DNA of 6,757 bases from Blastocatellia bacterium. GTDB lineage: Bacteria > Acidobacteriota > Blastocatellia > Chloracidobacteriales > JADJPF01. Below the pieces are notes generated by a model. It ran no database searches and was not told where the DNA came from. It saw nothing but the letters and a program-made list of their open reading frames with translations. Positions 1 through 4,253 of the stretch are shown piece by piece. A program made the translations under genes and the position numbers. The stretch's first letter is position 1, and each line of letters opens with the position of its first letter. The DNA lies in assembly GCA_016789295.1 (NCBI GenBank), contig JAEUQL010000203.1:1-6757 (forward strand), given 5' to 3'.

Positions 1-79
1 CCCATATGCGAGTTTCAAGCTCTATACACTTTTCATAGTCTTCAAAACCGCTACACAAACGAATCAAGTAGTTTGACAT
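1..79 (-). CDS. Probable GNAT-family N-acetyltransferase, N-terminal 26 codons only
   Basis: An open frame starts with ATG at 79 and runs off the left edge with no stop, encoding 26 visible residues that begin MSNYLIRLC and end CIELETRIW. The pattern of a short beta strand followed by an acidic helix with Cys, Leu and a terminal 'xxW' resembles the start of GNAT-superfamily acetyltransferases of the 'LRxCxGxEDYxxCVELQxxVWG' type; this is family recollection. It begins only 26 bases after the stop of the hybrid kinase and no terminator is visible between them, so it is probably cotranscribed with the kinase. A GGGG run lies eight bases before the ATG, but there is no canonical Shine-Dalgarno site. 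The acetyl-CoA binding motif would lie outside the window, so substrate and activity cannot be judged. The frame and position make it very likely a real gene; the family call is moderate. Confidence 0.6.
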   Translation of the reverse strand, partial: MSNYLIRLCSGFEDYEKCIELETRIW

Positions 80-105
80 CTATTGGCCCCAAGCTAAAAG
101 TTTAA

Positions 106-2148
106 CTATTCTTCTTTAGTTAAAATTCTTCTAACACATAGTAGCAACTCTTCTACAAAAAAAGGTTTTTGTAAAAATTTTAGATGTCGATCTTTTAGCA
201 CACTCTCAACCTTGTCTAGATCCGCAAAACCACTACATATCAATAATTTAGCTGATGGAACAAGCTTGTTTGCAACCGATACTATCTCTTCTATTGTCAA
301 CTTTGGCATTACTATATCGGTGATTATTAGGTCGATTTCTGATCCATATTTTTCGAAAAGCTTTATAGCCTCTTCTCCATCCTCTGCTGTAATCACTTTG
401 TAACCAGATTCAGAAAGAATGTCGTACATCAAATCTCGTATATACTCTTCATCATCTATAACTGCTACTGTCTCTGTAGCAGGATCGAGACATATTACCT
501 CTTGGGAAAAAATAGAAGTCTCTTCTTTATCAGTCGTAGGGAAATAGAGTTTAAAGGTTGTTCCTCTCCCAAGGCTACTTTTAACTTCTATAAAGCCACC
601 GTGTTTTCTTACAATTCCATATACCATTGCAAGGCCAAGTCCTGTACCTTTTCCAACAGATTTTGTTGTAAAGAAAGGCTCAAAAATGCGACTAATAGTT
701 TCACTGCTCATTCCAATACCAGTATCTGTTAGAGTTAAACAGATATAGTTACCTGCAGCAGTATTAGGGTATGCAAGAAGTTGTCGTGTATCAAATTTCA
801 TTTCTGCAGTCTCTATGTACAACTTCCCACCTGTTGGCATTGCATCACGCGCATTTAAGCAGACATTTAGTATTGCTTGGTGTAGTTGTCCACTATCAGC
901 TTCAATATTTCTAATGTTATCACTATAATTTGCTATGATACTAATACGTTTATCGATAGTATGTTCCAACAAGCTGACAACTTCCGTTACTATACGATTG
1001 AGATTTAAGACCGAAACTTGAAATTTACTGCTTCTAGAAAAACTGAGCAGATTGCTTGTAAGTTCGGCTGCTCGTTTTGATAAGCTCTCAACCATCAACA
1101 CACTCTTGCCAAGAACAAGATCTCCACCTACTTGCTGCTTGAGAACTGACACATAGCCAAGTATTCCAGCTAGTAGATTGTTGAAGTCGTGCGCTATACC
1201 TCCTGCAAGAGTTCCTACAGACTCCATCTTCTGTGTCTGCAGAAGTTGTTCTTCAAGCAGCTTCACCTCTGTAATGTCTTCCAGAGTTCCTTCATAGTAG
1301 ATTATGGTTCCTTTGGAGTTGCGCACTGCACGAGCATTCTCTTTCATAATGAGTATCCGACCATCTTTGCGCCTCAACCGTTGTTCGTGCCCTCTAACAA
1401 AACCTTCCTGCTGAAGAATCTCTTTGAGAGGTTCTCTATCTCTTCCTTTGACATAAAGATCTTCGGCTATATTTATTTGAAGCAGTTCTTCTGCTGAGTC
1501 ATAGCCCAGCATCTCAACTAATGCTGGATTAACAGCAATAAATCTCCCCTCTGGAGTACTTTGATAGATTCCATGTAGTGAATTCTTGAACATATCCTCA
1601 TATCTATGCTGTGACTCCATCAAATTATTTCTATAATCACAAAGTTCAACTGCTAAAAGAAGATAGTCCAAAACTTCTCTAACAAACTCTTTTGTCCTGT
1701 TACTCCAAACATAGTGGGCTTTAGAAGTAATCATTAGTACAAAGGTTTCTTTATCTTGAGAGATTTTGGCTAGGAGTAAAGATCTGGTTGCAGTCTTAAA
1801 AAGTAGGTTTGAAACTTGGACTGGTAGGTTTTCTAAATTAGCTGTATATAATGTTGGATTATCATTGCTAGAAAAAATAAAATCTACAAACTCTCTATCC
1901 AATTGACATGTCTGTTTTGAAAGATCTGCTAGCACCTTTAGGCTATCTTCTTTGATAGAAAAGAATATAAGAATCTCAGATTGCAGAGCAAAAAATGAAA
2001 GAATCTCCTTTATGACAGAATCGCCCTGTTTTTTGTGTAGAAGGCCGAGTATATGCCTTCTGGAATCAGAATAATCTTCTTCCACCAACAAAAAGGAAGA
2101 CTCTGCCTGAGTAGACTCTATGCCAAGTAGATCGTTTGTATTGGTCAT
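106..2148 (-). CDS. Hybrid sensor histidine kinase (GAF-like, PAS, HisKA, HATPase, receiver)
   Basis: A 680-residue cytoplasmic signalling kinase without any membrane segment. Residues about 25-172 form a GAF-like sensory region of unknown ligand. A PAS domain follows at about 178-295, with the PAC-like end 'YYEGTLEDITE'. The HisKA segment carries the phospho-accepting His320 in GGIAHDFNN. The HATPase has an N box (N428, N432, D435), a G1 box DTGIGM (475-480), an F box FEPFFTTK (489-496) and a G2 box GKGTGLGL (499-506). A C-terminal receiver (about 560-678) has acidic D565/D566, phospho-acceptor D611, S639 and K661. All catalytic residues are present, so both kinase and receiver should work; the output partner is not encoded here. 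The ATG at 2148 is the first possible start after an in-frame TAG, although no Shine-Dalgarno site precedes it. A GNAT-like gene follows after 26 bases. The receiver loop after D611 has Ile where Gly is common (DxxMPxxxG). Confidence 0.96.
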   Translation of the reverse strand: MTNTNDLLGIESTQAESSFLLVEEDYSDSRRHILGLLHKKQGDSVIKEILSFFALQSEILIFFSIKEDSLKVLADLSKQTCQLDREFVDFIFSSNDNPTLYTANLENLPVQVSNLLFKTATRSLLLAKISQDKETFVLMITSKAHYVWSNRTKEFVREVLDYLLLAVELCDYRNNLMESQHRYEDMFKNSLHGIYQSTPEGRFIAVNPALVEMLGYDSAEELLQINIAEDLYVKGRDREPLKEILQQEGFVRGHEQRLRRKDGRILIMKENARAVRNSKGTIIYYEGTLEDITEVKLLEEQLLQTQKMESVGTLAGGIAHDFNNLLAGILGYVSVLKQQVGGDLVLGKSVLMVESLSKRAAELTSNLLSFSRSSKFQVSVLNLNRIVTEVVSLLEHTIDKRISIIANYSDNIRNIEADSGQLHQAILNVCLNARDAMPTGGKLYIETAEMKFDTRQLLAYPNTAAGNYICLTLTDTGIGMSSETISRIFEPFFTTKSVGKGTGLGLAMVYGIVRKHGGFIEVKSSLGRGTTFKLYFPTTDKEETSIFSQEVICLDPATETVAVIDDEEYIRDLMYDILSESGYKVITAEDGEEAIKLFEKYGSEIDLIITDIVMPKLTIEEIVSVANKLVPSAKLLICSGFADLDKVESVLKDRHLKFLQKPFFVEELLLCVRRILTKEE

Positions 2149-2238
2149 TACTAGAATACTGAAAAGGGTTACACAACTAACTGCCGTGTATAAATGCTAG
2201 TTGACATTTTTGTCCGTAACAAGAAAAGTAAAAGCCAC

Positions 2239-2244
2239 ATTATA
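2239..2244 (-). promoter_or_regulatory. Candidate -10 element for the hybrid kinase gene
   Basis: On the minus strand a perfect TATAAT lies about 90 bases before the kinase ATG, inside the 214-base gap that follows the small exported protein gene. Upstream the best -35 match is weak (TTTTGA at 16-base spacing, 3 of 6). The kinase may therefore have its own promoter with a leader of roughly 85 bases. No strong terminator was seen between the two genes, so read-through is also possible. Confidence 0.4.
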
Positions 2245-2362
2245 CTCTGCTTCTTCAGCATCAAAAGGATTTTTTTGCCTCGAAGCTTTAGAGAAGTAGG
2301 TCACAAAAACCTATAAACCATCTATTTTTATTAGTTTAGAAAGTTTGCAACCTACACAGCCT

Positions 2363-2875
2363 TTATTCTGCATTTAGGTGCTGAGTTTCGAAAGTTGAGA
2401 CAAAATCCATACACATATGATCCATATCTATTACTGAACCTGTCAGCATAAGGTGATGGCGAAGAGTGATAGCTTTTTCGGCCTCTTTTTCAAGATACTT
2501 TGCTACTGAAGTACTGATGTCTCTGTTTTTTGTCAGTTTGTAGACTTGGGTTGTGAGCTTGGGTGTTAAATCTCTTTTGAGGATAGCAAAAGCGGCAGTG
2601 TAACCAACAGTCCTTCCATCTATCATATTTGGTAAAGCCACACCATCTACTATCCAATCCGGGTCTTTATCAACTACAACAACAGAATTTATTAAAGATA
2701 GTTGATTTCTTATGCAGCTACCTAAACTCTCTGCTCCACCATTTGCTGTGAAAGAAAATTCAACTTTTGAAACTGTTTTCCCATTTTTCTTAATACTCTT
2801 TTGAGATTGAGCACTAGCACTAAAAGATAGAAATATAAATAGAAGAATAAGATAGCTGAAAAATCTCTTTCGCAT
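2363..2875 (-). CDS. Small exported protein of unknown function
   Basis: A 170-residue protein I cannot name. The N-terminus is a clear Sec signal peptide: RKR, a hydrophobic core (residues 5-19), and a likely cut after A22 in A-S-A. The mature part of about 148 residues is a mixed alpha/beta chain. It has a 'SCIRNQL' helix, a run VVVVDKDPDW (65-74) that looks like a strand and turn, 'DGRTVGYTAAFAI' (86-98), a charged helix (124-139) and a C-terminal 'CMDFVSTFETQHLN'. Two cysteines (C54, C155) could form a disulfide in the periplasm. The layout resembles conserved hypothetical exported proteins with the theme 'L..L.DVVVVDKxPDxxI' and a C-terminal 'C..IV..FD...L'; that is recollection, not a search. 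There is no lipobox and no membrane anchor beyond the signal. The start is supported by AAAGGTG ten bases upstream. It is transcribed divergently from the protease operon. Confidence 0.85.
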   Translation of the reverse strand: MRKRFFSYLILLFIFLSFSASAQSQKSIKKNGKTVSKVEFSFTANGGAESLGSCIRNQLSLINSVVVVDKDPDWIVDGVALPNMIDGRTVGYTAAFAILKRDLTPKLTTQVYKLTKNRDISTSVAKYLEKEAEKAITLRHHLMLTGSVIDMDHMCMDFVSTFETQHLNAE

Positions 2876-2885
2876 AAAATAGCTA

Positions 2886-2892
2886 CACCTTT
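2886..2892 (-). promoter_or_regulatory. Ribosome binding site of the small exported protein
   Basis: On the minus strand AAAGGTG ends ten bases before the ATG at 2875. It matches part of the anti-Shine-Dalgarno complement and supports this start, which also gives a complete signal peptide. Confidence 0.6.
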
Positions 2893-2929
2893 ATATTATG
2901 GATTGTGAAAATTTTTTGAAAAACCAAAC

Positions 2930-2958
2930 TTTATAAAGATATACGAAGTTATTGTCTG
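2930..2958 (-). promoter_or_regulatory. Candidate promoter of the small exported protein
   Basis: On the minus strand the hexamer CAGACA (2958-2953, 4 of 6 to TTGACA) is followed, after exactly 17 bases, by TATAAA (2935-2930, 5 of 6 to TATAAT). The predicted transcript would start near 2923 and give a leader of about 48 bases containing the AAAGGTG site. The -10 lies inside the perfect palindrome CTTTATAAAG (2929-2938). AT-rich DNA produces such matches by chance, so this is a moderate call. Confidence 0.4.
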
Positions 2959-2984
2959 TTTTGGTTTAAGTTAAATAACCTAAG

Positions 2985-3016
2985 AAACAGAATGTTTTTC
3001 CGGAACTATTCTGTTT
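2985..3016. repeat. Perfect 9-bp inverted repeat with 14-base spacer
   Basis: AAACAGAAT at 2985-2993 is the exact reverse complement of ATTCTGTTT at 3008-3016. The spacer contains a small palindrome, TTCCGGAA (2998-3005). There is no U-run next to either arm and no gene reads into it from either side, so it is unlikely to be a terminator. It sits about 27 bases behind the candidate -35 of the small exported protein gene, where an activator or repressor site could lie. Function is inferred from position only. Confidence 0.55.
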
Positions 3017-3143
3017 ACAAAAATGGCACTGAGCAACAGTTTTTCGTTTTCAGACCTAATAGACCTTTAGTATAAATTGATCGGGTAACAAGACTCTTCT
3101 ACACTCAGTAAATCAATAAGATAGCTATACTTTACTCTATCAA

Positions 3144-3159
3144 TTCTATACTTATAGAA
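3144..3159. repeat. AT-rich 7-bp palindrome, possible operator
   Basis: TTCTATA at 3144-3150 and TATAGAA at 3153-3159 are perfect inverted arms separated by two bases. Short palindromes of this kind are typical of dimeric regulator sites, but the region is AT-rich and one such match could be chance. Confidence 0.3.
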
Positions 3160-3514
3160 AACTTTATATACTAACCTCCCTCAAAACCCGAAATTACACC
3201 ATCACAAATTATATCAATGCTTAAAGCTAGTTGAAGTTCATCAAAAAATCGCCAATTTTACTCGACTTAATCCTTAAAGGCAAGCCAAACTTTATGAAAA
3301 GTGATCCATATGTTTGATATCAGCTTCAGGAGGTTTTGGCAGTCTGTAAAATTTTTCATTTGGAAATCTAGACAACCAGATGCTAATCTCCAAAAACAAA
3401 GGTATAAGACCATTTTTTCAAGTAACTGGTAAAACTGACAGTTGCTATCCGAAGTTTTCACTCAGATCGCAATTACGATATTTAGACAACAAAGAGTGAC
3501 CTACTTCGACATAA

Positions 3515-3598
3515 GCAGATGCGTCTTTGCGTCTGTCTTTAGCAAAACTAAAGCTCAACGAGACTAAGAGAGGCAGTCGCCCAAATCCTTGACGGCTG
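3515..3598 (+). promoter_or_regulatory. Three consecutive potential stem-loops in the leader of the protease operon
   Basis: Reading rightward, CAGATGC (3516-3522) pairs with GCGTCTG (3529-3535) through seven pairs, one of them G-T, with a six-base loop. CTTTAG (3537-3542) pairs perfectly with CTAAAG (3548-3553) around a CAAAA loop. CAGTCG (3574-3579) pairs with CGGCTG (3594-3598 plus C3593), again with one G-T pair. The last stem ends 11 bases before the GGAGG of the first gene. The stretch is richer in G and C than the DNA to its left. None of the stems has a terminator U-run. A structured 5' leader that controls the operon is the simplest reading, but I recognise no known riboswitch class. 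Confidence 0.4.
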
Positions 3599-3609
3599 TA
3601 ACTTAGTAT

Positions 3610-3614
3610 GGAGG
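3610..3614 (+). promoter_or_regulatory. Ribosome binding site deciding the start at 3620
   Basis: GGAGG lies five bases before the ATG at 3620. It overlaps the G of an earlier in-frame ATG at 3608, which therefore would have no ribosome binding site of its own. The site makes 3620 the real start and removes four extra residues (MEDF) from the signal peptide. Confidence 0.85.
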
Positions 3615-3619
3615 ATTTT

Positions 3620-4207
3620 ATGAAGATAAGCTTTTCGGGAAAAAAGTTCTGGTACTGGCTTGCAGTACTGGCTTTTATGGTGTGCATATTCAGCCCAGCA
3701 CAAGCACAAGTTCGAAGGATGAATGTAGAAGAGATTATACAGTCTTCGGGAACTATTATAGTTGGGCGAATCACAGATGTGCGTGAGGGTAAACACCCCA
3801 AGTACTCTAACGTTGACGTCACATTTGTGACAGTCGAAGTCTCTGATCGCATTAAAGGTGGTAACAGCAAAACACATACATTTATGCAATTTGGTGGAAC
3901 AGGAATGCTCACCCCTGGTGATCTTCCACAGTACAACAAAGGCGAAGAAGTAATGCTTTTTCTCTATCCAGAAAGCTCTGAAGGTTTTTCTACCCCTGTA
4001 GGGCTTACCCAAGGCAAATTTGAGATAATTACTGACCAAATCACAGGCAAAAAGAGTATGGTAAATGGTTTTGGTAACAAGTTTCTATTCGAGAAGATGG
4101 AATCGACTGAAGCCATGCGCAAGCGCAAGGGGCAAATAGCTTTTCAGAAAGCTGGGCCTATTGAGTATGGCAAGTTTGTTTCGCTTATAAAAGAACTTGC
4201 AAAGTAG
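3620..4207 (+). CDS. Exported beta-rich protein encoded beside the metalloprotease
   Basis: A 195-residue protein with a clear Sec signal: K8-K9, a hydrophobic core (10-25), and a likely cut after A29 in A-Q-A. The mature part opens with a short helix, NVEEIIQSS, then strands TIIVGRITDV (45-54) and VTFVTVEVSDRIKG (67-80), a 'FMQFGGTG' turn (88-95), 'YNKGEEVMLFLYP' (105-117) and 'PVGLTQGKFEI' (126-136). This order (IVG.V, T.V.....KG, GG, GE..LLFL, G..QGKF) recalls a family of exported hypothetical proteins often seen beside matrixin-like proteases in soil bacteria; this is memory, not a search. It has no cysteine after the signal and no catalytic motif that I can see. It probably forms an operon with the protease gene 46 bases downstream, so an exported partner, inhibitor or folding helper is possible but unproven. 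An upstream in-frame ATG at 3608 is rejected because the GGAGG site serves 3620. Confidence 0.9.
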   Translation: MKISFSGKKFWYWLAVLAFMVCIFSPAQAQVRRMNVEEIIQSSGTIIVGRITDVREGKHPKYSNVDVTFVTVEVSDRIKGGNSKTHTFMQFGGTGMLTPGDLPQYNKGEEVMLFLYPESSEGFSTPVGLTQGKFEIITDQITGKKSMVNGFGNKFLFEKMESTEAMRKRKGQIAFQKAGPIEYGKFVSLIKELAK

Positions 4208-4232
4208 CGCGTGCAAAGTTTTAAAAATAGAT

Positions 4233-4239
4233 AGAGGAG
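4233..4239 (+). promoter_or_regulatory. Ribosome binding site of the metalloprotease gene
   Basis: AGAGGAG is a strong Shine-Dalgarno match but ends 14 bases before the ATG at 4254, which is longer than usual. No other in-frame start lies nearer, and the ATG gives a complete signal peptide, so the start stands. The A-rich spacer may lower translation relative to the upstream gene. Confidence 0.6.
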
Positions 4240-4253
4240 TAAAAGAAAAACAT

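Larger units (their letters stand above)
2876..3619. other. Long divergent intergenic region without a convincing gene
   Basis: These 744 bases separate the divergent starts of the small exported protein and the exported partner of the protease. They are AT-rich and have stops in all frames. The only open frames are short, lack ribosome binding sites and have no recognisable domain. The region holds the candidate promoter at 2930-2958, two inverted repeats, and the stem-loops before 3619, each listed separately. An 11-base direct repeat, CCAAACTTTAT, occurs at 2924-2934 and 3285-3295. I could not find a convincing sigma-70 promoter for the rightward genes. The length is generous for a bacterial divergent promoter region and leaves room for an unannotated RNA or for decayed coding sequence. 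Confidence 0.7.

Noticed and set aside
212..1497. Plus-strand open frames inside the kinase gene
   Set aside because: They overlap the kinase, which has all its catalytic motifs in the opposite strand, and they show no domain of their own.
2201..2246. TTGACA followed by TATACT on the plus strand as a promoter
   Set aside because: The spacing is 34 bases, far from the usual 17, and no plus-strand gene follows in this gap.
2297..2313. Small inverted repeat TAGGT/ACCTA after the small exported protein gene as a terminator
   Set aside because: The stem is only five pairs with a seven-base loop, and no U-run follows it in the direction of transcription.
3328..3333. Strong AGGAGG on the plus strand suggesting a small gene
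   Set aside because: The nearest start, a TTG four bases away, gives only 11 codons before a stop, and no other start follows at a workable distance.
3267..3461. 64-codon minus-strand open frame with a GTG start
   Set aside because: There is no ribosome binding site before the GTG, the sequence is Cys/Trp-rich and shows no domain, and a different minus-strand frame in the same DNA looks more protein-like.
3515..3600. Cyclic-di-GMP (GEMM-I) riboswitch
   Set aside because: The pieces AAAGCT, GACTAAG and GCAGTCGCC echo parts of the class, but the 5' GGGCAAACC strand, the GNRA loop and the closing GGCA/TGCC helix are absent.
3608..3619. Upstream in-frame ATG at 3608 as start of the exported partner protein
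   Set aside because: The GGAGG site begins within this ATG and is correctly placed for the ATG at 3620. The shorter form also has the more typical signal-peptide N-terminus.
3445..4039. Two overlapping minus-strand open frames opposite the exported partner gene
   Set aside because: They lie antisense to a well-supported gene with a signal peptide and strong ribosome binding site. Their products have no recognisable domain or plausible start context.
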